Of a stretch of 64,000 nucleotides of DNA, positions 7,538 to 15,652 are shown in pieces; the first letter of the stretch is position 1; each line of letters opens with the position of its first letter. The notes beneath the pieces are model-generated. The model searched no databases. It saw only the letters and a program-made list of their open reading frames with translations, and had not been told where the DNA came from. The stretch lies in assembly GCA_963708645.1 (NCBI GenBank), contig CAVPTA010000014.1, positions 248,001 to 312,000 of the forward strand, in the 5' to 3' direction. Position numbers and translations under genes: made by a program. Source of the stretch: RYN-133 sp963708645 (GTDB taxonomy: Bacteria; Actinomycetota; Actinomycetes; Mycobacteriales; Jatrophihabitantaceae).

Positions 7538-8463
7538 CGTGGCTGCTGTGGCGTCAGCACCGACTGCAGGGCGCAGTAACAACAATTTCGCTCGCGGTGT
7601 TCGCGATCTTGCTGACGATCACCGGCATCACGATGGCAAACGACTACCACGATGCACTCGTCGGGTGCGCACGGCCGGGCTTCAACTGCGACGGCATCAA
7701 GCTGTTCCAGGGCGACGGCGCGATCATCGACACGGTCAACGCGACGTTGCTCGTCCCCGCGATCATCGGAATGTTCTGGGGAGCCACCCTCGTCGGCCGC
7801 GAGTACGACACCGGTACCAACCTGCTTGTCTGGACCCAGTCGGTCACCCGCCGGCACTGGCTGCGCGCGAAGATCACCACGTTGGTCACCTCCTCGCTGC
7901 TCGTCGGCACACTGTTGAGCGTGATGGTGACCTGGTGGTCGCGCACGATGAACGCCTACCAGGGCGATACCCGGTTCGACCCGATGCAATTCGACCTGCA
8001 AGGGCTGTCGCCGGTGGCTTTCACGCTGTTCGCCGCGGCGCTCGGCCTGCTCGCCGGCGCGGCATGGCGACGCACACTGCCCGCGATCGCAACGACGATC
8101 GCGGGGTACTTCGCAGTACGCCTCTCGATCGAGTTGTGGGTGCGTCCGCACTACGAAACGGCGGTCACGACGTCCGGCAACAACGGGATGACGCCGAAGG
8201 GCGCTTGGTCGCTTAACACCGACCTGCTCTACAACGGCACCGTCACCACCGGACCGATCCGCTTGCCACCGGCGTGCGTGTCGTCGCAGACGCGCGCCGA
8301 TCTGACGGAGTGCATGACTCATCACGGCTTCCGCTTCACCAGCACCTACCAGCCGGCAGATCGGTACTGGACGTTCCAAGGCATCGAAGCCGGGATCTAC
8401 GTGGTGCTCGCGGCCGCTCTTGTCTGTGCGGCCGTGATCATCGTGCGGCGCCGCGACGCCTGA
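7534..8463 (+). CDS. ABC transporter permease
   Basis: 309-residue integral membrane protein with about six hydrophobic segments: residues 15-40 (VTTISLAVFAILLTITGITMA), 67-90 (LVPAIIGMFWGATLVG), 112-135, 165-190, 200-215 and a C-terminal helix IYVVLAAALVCAAVIIV. The resemblance is to ABC-2-type permeases. ATG 7534 overlaps the ATPase stop by 4 bases, completing a three-gene repressor-ATPase-permease operon. The substrate is unknown; YtrA-linked systems often export antibiotics or respond to cell-wall stress. Confidence 0.85.
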   Translation: MTWLLWRQHRLQGAVTTISLAVFAILLTITGITMANDYHDALVGCARPGFNCDGIKLFQGDGAIIDTVNATLLVPAIIGMFWGATLVGREYDTGTNLLVWTQSVTRRHWLRAKITTLVTSSLLVGTLLSVMVTWWSRTMNAYQGDTRFDPMQFDLQGLSPVAFTLFAAALGLLAGAAWRRTLPAIATTIAGYFAVRLSIELWVRPHYETAVTTSGNNGMTPKGAWSLNTDLLYNGTVTTGPIRLPPACVSSQTRADLTECMTHHGFRFTSTYQPADRYWTFQGIEAGIYVVLAAALVCAAVIIVRRRDA

Positions 8464-8467
8464 CCGG

Positions 8468-9328
8468 TCACGCAAGTCCTCGGACGGTGCGAGCCGGCGG
8501 CCGCGTGCCACGAATGGACGCGACCATGTCCAGCGTCTGCCTCGTCTCGGGGACGTTGTGTGCGCGGAACACGCGCGCGCCGAGCCACGCCGACACCGAC
8601 GTGGCCGCGAGCGTCCCGATCAGCCGCTCCCCCAATGGCCGGTCGAGCGCTTCGCCCACGAAGTCCTTGTTCGACAGTGACACCAACACCGGCCATCCGG
8701 TCGCCACCATCTCTGACAGGCGTCGAGTGACCTCGAGCGAGTGTCGCGTGCTCTTGCCGAAATCGTGCCCGGGGTCGATGAGCACCGACTCGGCCGGCAC
8801 GCCCAGCGCAACAGCCCGCTCAGCGAGGGCGACGGTGCGCTCGAGCACGTCGGCCATCACGTCGTCGTACTCGATGCGGTGCGGACGGGTGCGCGGTTCC
8901 ACCCCGCCCGCGTGCGTGCACACGAGCGCCGCGTCGTGGGCTGCGGCAACGGCGGCGAGGTCAGGGTCCCAGCCGCCCCAGGCGTCGTTGATGACATCGG
9001 CGCCGGCGACGCAGGCGGCTTCCCCGACCTCGGCCCGCCAGGTGTCGACACTGATGACGACCGACGGGAACTCGGTACGCACCGCGTCGACGAATGACGC
9101 GGTGCGCTCGATCTCCTCGGCCACCGACACCTCGGTTCCCGGCGCAGCCTTCACGCCGCCGATGTCGACGATCTCGGCACCGTCGGCGATGACCGACCGC
9201 ACGCGATCGAGGGCGACGTCGAACTCGAAGGTCGCGCCGCGGTCGTAGAACGAGTCGGGCGTCCGGTTGACGATTGCCATGATCAGCAGCGCATCGTCGT
9301 CGAAGGATCGCTTACCGAGTCTCAACAT
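8468..9328 (-). CDS. folP2: FolP2-type dihydropteroate synthase homologue
   Basis: 286-residue pterin-binding TIM barrel. Motif 1 MAIVNRTPDSFYDRGA is close to the DHPS signature. The second loop, normally DIGGESTRPGA, reads DIGGVKAAPGTEVS, so the ESTRP residues that contact p-aminobenzoate are replaced. INDAWGG, the Asp in LIDPGHDFGKS and the C-terminal ARVFRAHNV are kept. It is cotranscribed with gpgS as in mycobacteria, where FolP2 is reported not to have DHPS activity. A role other than folate synthesis is therefore likely but not defined. Confidence 0.85.
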   Translation of the reverse strand: MLRLGKRSFDDDALLIMAIVNRTPDSFYDRGATFEFDVALDRVRSVIADGAEIVDIGGVKAAPGTEVSVAEEIERTASFVDAVRTEFPSVVISVDTWRAEVGEAACVAGADVINDAWGGWDPDLAAVAAAHDAALVCTHAGGVEPRTRPHRIEYDDVMADVLERTVALAERAVALGVPAESVLIDPGHDFGKSTRHSLEVTRRLSEMVATGWPVLVSLSNKDFVGEALDRPLGERLIGTLAATSVSAWLGARVFRAHNVPETRQTLDMVASIRGTRPPARTVRGLA

Positions 9329-10238
9329 CTGGCCTCCGCTCGATGACCGGGACGGGCCGGCCGCGCCACGGTGGGTGTGCCGCGCGATCGAACTGCCACA
9401 ACTCCGGGGTGACCGGCTCGGTGCGGCCCAGTCTGCGGTGTGCGACCGCGATGATCTCCGCGGCCATCACACCGAGATCGTGCACCGACTGATGCGAGTG
9501 CGCCCGCGCACCGAGATCGACCTGCGCAACCGCGTCGAGACCGAGGGAGGCGACCACGTCGAGCAGCACGGCAAGTTCGATGCCGTAGCCGACCGGGATC
9601 GACAAGGTCTCGAACACCGACCGCCGGATCGCCCACTCCCCGGCCAGCGGCTGCACCACCGACGCGAGCGCGGGCCAGTGCAGGTTGAGCAACGGGCGGG
9701 CGACGAGCTCGGTGACCCGTCCGCCCTGCGGGGTGACCGGCCCGGACGAGCCGTCGTCGAGCACTCGGTCGTAGAACCCCTTGACCAGCGCGGTGCGCGC
9801 CGTCGCGAGCAGCGGGCCGAGCAGGCCGGTGACGAAGTGCGTGCCCCAGCCCGTGAGATCGGCGTCGATGAATACGAGCACGTCACCCGACGTGACGAAC
9901 TGTGCCTTCCACAGCGCCTCGCCCTTGCCCGGATACGAACCGAGATCGGGCCGCACCGTGCGTGTCGCATGTACGACGGCACCGGCGGCACGCGCGAGCT
10001 GCGCTGTGTCGTCAGAGGAATCAGAGTCCATCACGACAAGCTCGTCGACCAGCCCGCTCTGCTCCACCAGCACGGAGCGGATCCCGGCGACGATGTCGCC
10101 GATGGTGGCCGCCTCGTCCTTGGCCGGCACAACGACCGAGACCGTCGTCGATCCCTTCGCCGCCATCAGCCGATCGAGCGGCCAGTCCGTCCAACTGCTG
10201 GTCGCGTGGTCGAACCAGGCTGCGGCGGAGTCGTGCAC
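9312..10238 (-). CDS. gpgS: Glucosyl-3-phosphoglycerate synthase
   Basis: GT81/GT-A glycosyltransferase that joins glucose from an NDP-glucose to 3-phosphoglycerate, first step to glucosylglycerate and methylglucose lipopolysaccharide in actinomycetes. Seen: SVVVPAKDEAATIGDIV at residues 33-50, the metal-binding DADLTGWGTHFVTGLLG, and EWAIRRSVFETLSIPVGYGIELAVLLDV. 308 residues. The GTG start at 10238 is the only good initiator before the conserved WFDHATSSWTDWPLDRL N-terminus. Its last 17 bases overlap folP2, the same gene pair as Rv1208-Rv1207. Confidence 0.93.
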   Translation of the reverse strand: MHDSAAAWFDHATSSWTDWPLDRLMAAKGSTTVSVVVPAKDEAATIGDIVAGIRSVLVEQSGLVDELVVMDSDSSDDTAQLARAAGAVVHATRTVRPDLGSYPGKGEALWKAQFVTSGDVLVFIDADLTGWGTHFVTGLLGPLLATARTALVKGFYDRVLDDGSSGPVTPQGGRVTELVARPLLNLHWPALASVVQPLAGEWAIRRSVFETLSIPVGYGIELAVLLDVVASLGLDAVAQVDLGARAHSHQSVHDLGVMAAEIIAVAHRRLGRTEPVTPELWQFDRAAHPPWRGRPVPVIERRPDVETR

Positions 10239-10285
10239 TCATCCACGCTAACCACCGGCGGTGCACCAGCGGCTGTCGCCCGGGT

Positions 10286-11653
10286 TCAGGCGTTGATCGT
10301 GCGCGACAGCGTCGCGTCGCGACGGGCCTTCTTCTGCAGGTACATCGCCGTGTCTGCGTCGCGGACGGCGTCGATCACGCGCCGGCCCGGCGTCGCGGTG
10401 CCGCAGCCGACGCTGGCCGCAACCTGATCGCGGCACGAGCGCAGCGTCGAGAACCGCAGAGCCAGGGACTCGGCACGTTCGGCTGCCAGCGCGGGGCCGA
10501 CCGGAATCAACAGCGCGAACTCGTCGCCGCCGACGCGGCACAGCACGTCGTCGGTGCGGGCGTGGTCTCGCAATGCGTCGGCACAGCGGCGCAGCAATGC
10601 GTCGCCCTCGTCGTGGCCGTGCGTGTCATTGACCTCCTTGAGGCCGTCGACATCCACGGTGATCACCGCGATCGGGGCTCCGCCGTCTACACGGTCCTGG
10701 GCCTCGCCCAGAGCCTCTTCCCAGCACATGCGGTTACCGAGGCCGGTGAGCGCGTCGGTGCGGGCTGTCCGGAAGTGCTCGTCGGCCAGGTCACGCAGGT
10801 CCTCGCGCAGGACTGCTGTGTGGGCGACGACGCCGGCCGTGTCGGCGACCTGCTCGCCGAGGTGCCGGCACAGCGATGTGAACCCCCGCGGCGACGCGGT
10901 CGTGTGAGCCGTGACGAGGATGCCGCCGAGCGGCGCGGGCAGTGGCACGGCCAGCACCGAGTGGATGCCGTCCTCGGCACGCAACGGAGCCGGGAGCGCG
11001 ACAGACGCGCTGTCCTGCACGCAGTAGGTCTGGCCGTCGGCACGTGCCAGGAGCTCGTCGAGCGCCTCGTCGAGTGCTTCGACCGACGGCGACCATGAAC
11101 CGCTGAGTGCGCGCCGGCCGGCGCCGTCGCGGACGACGCCGATCTCGCACGAGAGTGCATCGGTCGCGACGCCGATCACGTGTTGCAGGGTCTCGGACAC
11201 CGTCGAGAGCGGCGTGGTGATCACGGCCCGGACGGCGTGCAGCACTTCCAGCTCGTCGCCGAGACGCTTCGACGGACCGATCTCGTCGAGGTCGTCGTTG
11301 ACACAGACGGCAAGCGCGCGCAGGTCGCCCTCAGGTGTGGCGGGGAGATGTTGCGTGGGGTTGCCGAGGACGACCAGCACATCGTTGCTCAGTCGCACGG
11401 CGGCGGCACCTGCGGCGTAGTACGGGCCGATCACGTGGGCGGGAGCCGGGTGCGCGACGACGTTCACCTCCCCGGCAGTGCCGGCCAGCAGCGGCTCGTC
11501 GGCACCGACTTCGACGACACCCGCCCAGCCCCGGCCGCGTCCGAGGCCACCGAGGTGGGCCCAGGTCGTGCTCGATACGCGTCGGAAGACGAGAGCGTCG
11601 ACCACTCCCGACCGATCGCACAGTTCAGCGAGGTCGCAGCGCGCAGGCGACAT
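10286..11653 (-). CDS. GAF-GGDEF diguanylate cyclase
   Basis: 455 residues. A variable N-terminal region (about 1-140), a GAF-like domain (about 145-270: TLQHVIGVATDALSCEIGVVRDG, GIHSVLAVPLPAPLGGILVTAH) and a C-terminal GGDEF domain (about 290-455: DALTGLGNR, ITVDVDGLKEVNDTHGHDEGD, VGGDEFALLIP). The GGDEF signature is intact, so c-di-GMP synthesis is plausible. No transmembrane segment is seen. ATG 11653 is chosen over GTG 11659 because GAGAGGGA lies 8 bases before it. Confidence 0.88.
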   Translation of the reverse strand: MSPARCDLAELCDRSGVVDALVFRRVSSTTWAHLGGLGRGRGWAGVVEVGADEPLLAGTAGEVNVVAHPAPAHVIGPYYAAGAAAVRLSNDVLVVLGNPTQHLPATPEGDLRALAVCVNDDLDEIGPSKRLGDELEVLHAVRAVITTPLSTVSETLQHVIGVATDALSCEIGVVRDGAGRRALSGSWSPSVEALDEALDELLARADGQTYCVQDSASVALPAPLRAEDGIHSVLAVPLPAPLGGILVTAHTTASPRGFTSLCRHLGEQVADTAGVVAHTAVLREDLRDLADEHFRTARTDALTGLGNRMCWEEALGEAQDRVDGGAPIAVITVDVDGLKEVNDTHGHDEGDALLRRCADALRDHARTDDVLCRVGGDEFALLIPVGPALAAERAESLALRFSTLRSCRDQVAASVGCGTATPGRRVIDAVRDADTAMYLQKKARRDATLSRTINA

Positions 11654-11780
11654 GAGCACCGTCCCTCTCGACGCGCTCTACTGGGCTGAGAGCCGTCCTC
11701 TGCCTCGATCGGCAAAGACTCCGCGAGGTTAAGCGAGCGGGGAGATTTTCTCGTGGCGAAGTGATGTCGGTCTCGCGATC

Positions 11781-12965
11781 TCAGTCGGGCAGCATCGGCA
11801 CGCTCATGCCTTCATCGCGGCCGAGCAGGACAGCCCGGGTGATTGATGCGGTGCCGAATCGGTCGCGGACGCCGTCCATCGCGCGATCGAGACGGGTCAG
11901 GTCACGAATCGCGAACGGGAGCTCCGGCTGGAAAGGATCGTCGGCGTCGACGAGGTTGGCCAGCGAGATGCCCACCAGCGTGCAGCCCCGCTCGCGGATC
12001 AGTGGCGTCGCGATCGCGAGCAGGCTGCGCACGGTCGACAGGATCGCTGCCGTGTCATCGCTCGGTTCGGCCATCGTGTGCGATCGGGTCGCGCGACCGA
12101 AGTCGTCGAAGCGCAGCCGCAGGACGACGGTGCGACACACGCGATCGGCTTTGCGCAGCCGCCGGCAGACGCGGTCGACGATCGCGACGAGGGCGGCGTC
12201 GAGTTCGGGGAGTGAACGCCACTTGCGCCCGAGCGCGCGCTGCGAGCCGATCGAGCGACGGCGACGCCCGACCTGCACCGGACGCGGGTCGCGATTGTGG
12301 GCGAGCGCGTGCAGGTGGCGGCCGGACGCGCGACCCAGCATCGCGACGAGCGCGGTCTCGTCGACGCGGGCGACGTCGCTGACGGTGATGATGCCGCGTT
12401 CGCGCAGTTTCTCGGCGGTGATCGCGCCGACACCCCACAGCCGCTGCACGGGAAGCGGGTGCAGAAACTCGAGCTCGGCATCGGCGGGGACGACGAGCAG
12501 GCCGTCCGGTTTGGCGACCCCGCTGGCCACCTTGGCGAGGAACTTCGTGCGCGCGACGCCGACCGTGATCGCGAGGCCGACCTGGTCGCGCACCTGACGC
12601 CGTAGTCGCCTGGCGATCTCGACTGCATTGCCGGACACCTTGAGCAGGCCGGTGACGTCGAGGAACGCCTCGTCGATCGAGATTCCCTCGACGAGTGGCG
12701 TGGTGTCCTCGAAGATTGCGAAGACAGCCTTACTGGCCTCGACGTAGGCATCGAAGCGGGGCGGGACGACGACTGCGTGCGGACACAGCGCGCGGGCCTG
12801 GGCGCCGCCCATCGCCGACCGCACGCCGTATGCCTTTGCCTCGTAGCTGGCCGCGAGCACCACGCCGCCGCCGACCAGTACCGGCCGTCCGCGCAGCGCA
12901 GGATCGTCACGCTGCTCGACCGAGGCGTAGAAGCTGTCGAGGTCGGCGTGCAGGATCTGCCGCAC
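11781..12965 (-). CDS. dinB: DNA polymerase IV (Y-family translesion polymerase)
   Basis: Error-prone lesion-bypass polymerase. Y-family motifs: HADLDSFYASVEQ (first catalytic Asp, near residue 5), YEAKAYGVRSAMG, SIDEAFLDVT (catalytic Asp-Glu), VARTKFLAKVASGVAKPDG, and a helix-hairpin-helix LWGVGAITAEKLRERG. The frame reaches GTG 12992, but GTG 12965 gives the normal MRQILHADLD N-terminus and leaves the LexA-type palindrome at 12973-12988 outside the gene. No C-terminal beta-clamp motif is obvious. It is SOS-regulated if that site is real. Confidence 0.92.
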   Translation of the reverse strand: MRQILHADLDSFYASVEQRDDPALRGRPVLVGGGVVLAASYEAKAYGVRSAMGGAQARALCPHAVVVPPRFDAYVEASKAVFAIFEDTTPLVEGISIDEAFLDVTGLLKVSGNAVEIARRLRRQVRDQVGLAITVGVARTKFLAKVASGVAKPDGLLVVPADAELEFLHPLPVQRLWGVGAITAEKLRERGIITVSDVARVDETALVAMLGRASGRHLHALAHNRDPRPVQVGRRRRSIGSQRALGRKWRSLPELDAALVAIVDRVCRRLRKADRVCRTVVLRLRFDDFGRATRSHTMAEPSDDTAAILSTVRSLLAIATPLIRERGCTLVGISLANLVDADDPFQPELPFAIRDLTRLDRAMDGVRDRFGTASITRAVLLGRDEGMSVPMLPD

Positions 12966-12972
12966 CAGACTC

Positions 12973-12988
12973 ACGAACACATGTTCGC
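12973..12988 (-). promoter_or_regulatory. LexA (SOS) box of dinB
   Basis: ACGAAC-ACAT-GTTCGC agrees with the actinobacterial LexA consensus TCGAAC-N4-GTTCGA at 10 of 12 half-site positions and with the purine-pyrimidine alternation at the centre. It lies 8 bases before the proposed GTG start of dinB, so LexA binding would cover the promoter. Confidence 0.75.
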
Positions 12989-13001
12989 ACACATATTCGA
13001 A

Positions 13002-13622
13002 TTACGGTGCCAGCAGGCCCTCCCCGGTCCACTGCAGTTCGCGCAGGTCGGCGACGCGCACGTCTGCGTCGAGGTCGTCGCGCTCGCCGACTGCGATCAC
13101 AGCCGAGACGCCGGCACCGCGGGCCGCGGCGATGCCGGCGGCCGCGTCCTCGAGTACGACGGCGTCTACGGGACGCACGCCCAATCGTTGTGCCGCGGCG
13201 AGATAACCCTCAGGATCAGGCTTGCCGCGCTCGACGTCGTCGGCGGTGACCACGACGTCCGGTACCGCGATACCGGCGGCGCGCAGGCGGGCCTCGGCCA
13301 GGTTGCGACGGCCAGAGGTCACAACCGCCCAGCGTGGGACGGCGCGTGTGAGCGTCGCCGCACCGGGAACCGACGTGACCGAAGCGGCGTCCTCGACCTC
13401 GTAACGGTCGATCAGTGCCGCCGCGGCAGCGCGGCCCGGTTCGTCGATGAGGGCCGCCACCGTGTCGGCCGATCGCCGTCCGTGCACGACTGCGGTGACC
13501 GCATCGGGCTCGAGGCCGAATTCGCGAGCCCACCGCGACCAGGCCGCGAGCACGCTCGCGTCCGAATCGACGAGCACGCCGTCGCAGTCGAAGAGGACGG
13601 CGCGACAGCGCAACAAGGTCAT
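13002..13622 (-). CDS. HAD-superfamily phosphatase (phosphoglycolate/sugar phosphatase-like)
   Basis: 206 residues. HAD motifs in order: AVLFDCDGVLVDSD (nucleophile Asp, residues 8-21), VVTSGRRN (motif II Ser), K in RGKPDPEGYL (motif III) and VLEDAAAGIAAARGAG (motif IV). The helical cap insert between motifs I and II makes it subfamily I, like beta-phosphoglucomutase or GPP/DOG phosphatases. ATG 13622 overlaps the upstream dehydrogenase stop by 4 bases. The true substrate is unknown. Confidence 0.9.
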   Translation of the reverse strand: MTLLRCRAVLFDCDGVLVDSDASVLAAWSRWAREFGLEPDAVTAVVHGRRSADTVAALIDEPGRAAAAALIDRYEVEDAASVTSVPGAATLTRAVPRWAVVTSGRRNLAEARLRAAGIAVPDVVVTADDVERGKPDPEGYLAAAQRLGVRPVDAVVLEDAAAGIAAARGAGVSAVIAVGERDDLDADVRVADLRELQWTGEGLLAP

Positions 13623-14635
13623 TCGACCGGCCGGTTCCGGTAGCGGCCCACCAGTTCGGGCGACGCCGCCTGCATGCGGACCGGGGGCAGACCACGCGCT
13701 ATCAGCCGCAGGTCGTCGAGCACCATCTGCCCGACGTCCTCGAAGGCGGCGGCGATGCCGCCGGCGCGGTGCGCCGACAGCACCAGATTCTCGATCGAGC
13801 GGGATCGGTGCTCGCGGGGCATCGGCTCGTTCGGCCAGACGTCGATCGCGGCGAGCAGAGCGCCGGTCGCCGCGCGGTCGAGCAGCGCGTCGAAGTCGAC
13901 CACCGGTGCACGGCTGACGAGGACGACCCGGGCACCGCTCGGCAGCAGGTCGAGCTCGGCGCCGCTGAGCAGGTGCTCGCTCTCGGCGGTGACCGTCGCG
14001 AGCACGAACACGAACCGACTCGAGCGCAACACGTCCGCGAGTGAGGCCGCCTCGACGCCGTGCTGATCGAGCACCGCGTCGGGCAGCCACGGGTCGAAGC
14101 AGCGCACGCGGCAGCGGAACGGTTCGAGCAGCGGACGCAGGGCACGTCCGAGATTGCCGAACCCGATCAACCCGACGTCGGCGCCGCGCAGCAACACCGC
14201 GTCGGCATTGCCGTCGGCGACATAACGCTCGCGTCCGGCCCGAAACGCGCGATCCTCCCGCGAGATCCCGCGTGCGAGATCGAGGGCGAGCCCAAGGGCG
14301 TATTCCGCGACGGCCTGCGCGTAAGCCGGCCCGCATCCGAGCACGTGAATGCCGCGCTCGAAACAACGTGCGTAGTCGACGTTCGGATAGAAGTTGCCCT
14401 CGACGTTCAGCACAGCGCGCAGGTGCGGGGCGGCGTCGAGCCGCTGCGCGGGCAGGTCCGGCTGGCCGACGATCGCGAACGCGCGCGGCAGGTCGGCATC
14501 GACCAGCTCAGGACGGCCTTCGATGTCGACGATCTCGAACTCCGCCTCGAGCGCGGCACGGGTGTCGGTCGTGAAGATGCGCTCGGACGGGTGCGGGCCG
14601 GGCAGCAGAATCACAACGGGCTTCGACGTGTTCAT
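13619..14635 (-). CDS. D-isomer-specific 2-hydroxyacid dehydrogenase
   Basis: 338 residues. NAD-binding core GADVGLIGFGNLGRALRPLLEPF (about 158-180) with FDPWLPDAVL, SRAPVVDFDALL, AIDVWPNEPMP and the catalytic His in LSAHRAGGIAAAFEDVG. The N-terminal catalytic domain is longer than in the other D-2-hydroxyacid dehydrogenase in this window, so the two are not close copies. ATG 14635 follows a stem-loop directly. It heads a coupled pair with the HAD phosphatase; phosphoglycolate or glyoxylate metabolism is one possibility. Confidence 0.85.
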   Translation of the reverse strand: MNTSKPVVILLPGPHPSERIFTTDTRAALEAEFEIVDIEGRPELVDADLPRAFAIVGQPDLPAQRLDAAPHLRAVLNVEGNFYPNVDYARCFERGIHVLGCGPAYAQAVAEYALGLALDLARGISREDRAFRAGRERYVADGNADAVLLRGADVGLIGFGNLGRALRPLLEPFRCRVRCFDPWLPDAVLDQHGVEAASLADVLRSSRFVFVLATVTAESEHLLSGAELDLLPSGARVVLVSRAPVVDFDALLDRAATGALLAAIDVWPNEPMPREHRSRSIENLVLSAHRAGGIAAAFEDVGQMVLDDLRLIARGLPPVRMQAASPELVGRYRNRPVE

Positions 14636-14662
14636 GCTTTTCCGGGGTCCCCGCGGAAAAGC
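14636..14662 (-). promoter_or_regulatory. Stem-loop abutting the dehydrogenase start codon
   Basis: GCTTTTCC and GGAAAAGC form a perfect 8-bp inverted repeat around an 11-base loop that itself contains GGGG-T-CCCC. In the minus-strand mRNA the hairpin ends at the A of the ATG, and its 3' arm GGAAAAGC is the only ribosome-site-like sequence. It could tune translation. There is no T-run, so it is not a good terminator for the upstream transporter gene. Confidence 0.5.
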
Positions 14663-14696
14663 GAAGCGTTCTTTGCGGAGCGTTTTCGTGAGGTGT

Positions 14697-15446
14697 TCAT
14701 GCGAACGCCCTGATCGCCAGCCACACGCCCACGATGACACCGAAGCTGACCACGCAAGCGCGCAGTACCGGTTCGCTCAGGCGGCGCACGAACCGGCCGC
14801 CGATGATGCCACCGAGCAGCGACAGCGGCGCGATCAGAACCGCAGCCACCCAGTCGACCGGCCCGAACACGGCGAAGACCAGTAACGCGACCGTCGACAC
14901 GAGCAGCTGCAGCACGCCTTTGAGTGCGTTGACGCGCGTCAGCGGTGCGGCCACCGTCAGCCCGAGCAACGCCATGAGGATGACGCCGAGCCCGCCGCCG
15001 AAGTACCCGCCGTAGAGCCCACCGAACGCTGCCCCGGCGAGGAGGTGCCTGCGCCGATCAGCGACATGGCCGCCCAACGCGGCTTTGATGCGCGGCTGGA
15101 AACCGAGCAGGGCGCTGGCGCCGAGCACGAGGAACGGCACAACGACGTCGAACGCGCTCGCCGGCGTCAGCAGCAGCAACGCGCATCCGGCTGCCGCACC
15201 GATGGCGCTGACGAGGAACACCGGCCATTGCGAGCGTCCCGGACGGTCGTCCGGACCGAGCGCAACGACGTTGCCGATGTATCCCGGCCACAGGGCGACC
15301 GAGTTGGTGACGTTGGCCGGCACCGTTCCCATGCCCGACGCAACCAGCGCGGGGAACAAGAGCAACGACCCACCGCCGGCGATGCTGTTCACGAAGCCGC
15401 CGACGAGGCCGGCACCGCACACCAAGGTCAGCTGTCCGGCGTTCAT
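14697..15446 (-). CDS. TauE/SafE-family sulfite/anion exporter
   Basis: 249-residue polytopic membrane protein with the two-repeat TauE/SafE architecture: LVGGFVNSIAGGGSLLLFPALVASGM in the first half and FGGLYGGYFGGGLGVILMALLG in the second, with about eight hydrophobic helices. The family moves sulfonates, sulfite or other small anions. ATG 15446 overlaps the stop of a truncated P-loop ORF by 4 bases. It is upstream of the hydroxyacid dehydrogenase on the same strand. Confidence 0.87.
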   Translation of the reverse strand: MNAGQLTLVCGAGLVGGFVNSIAGGGSLLLFPALVASGMGTVPANVTNSVALWPGYIGNVVALGPDDRPGRSQWPVFLVSAIGAAAGCALLLLTPASAFDVVVPFLVLGASALLGFQPRIKAALGGHVADRRRHLLAGAAFGGLYGGYFGGGLGVILMALLGLTVAAPLTRVNALKGVLQLLVSTVALLVFAVFGPVDWVAAVLIAPLSLLGGIIGGRFVRRLSEPVLRACVVSFGVIVGVWLAIRAFA

Positions 15447-15622
15447 CGCGGCAGGACCATCCCCTCGACCATGGCCGCGAAACCGCCGCGCGCGTACTGA
15501 CCGCACGCAGCGCTGCCCGCACCGGTGCAGGCCTCGTTGTGGTGCGTGGCCGACGCCTCCCACGGCGCGATCGTGGTCTTGCCCGCACCGGGCGGTCCGG
15601 CGGGCAGGATCAGGTCGGCCAC
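15443..15622 (-). pseudogene. Remnant of a P-loop (AAA_33-like) kinase
   Basis: 59 codons from GTG 15622. The start has a clear Walker A, ILPAGPPGAGKTTIA, and then runs straight into PWEASATHHNEACTGAGSAACGQYARGGFAAMVEGMV. In full-length AAA_33 kinases of Actinobacteria a comparable HHQNE...AAGRYA..GGY..V.DG block lies about 45-60 residues after Walker A, so the intervening part and everything after it look deleted. The stop overlaps the tauE-like start (ATGA), so the remnant may still drive translational coupling. Recognised by motif order only. Confidence 0.55.
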
Positions 15623-15652
15623 CCAGGCACGGTAGCCGGATACGCTCGCGGC

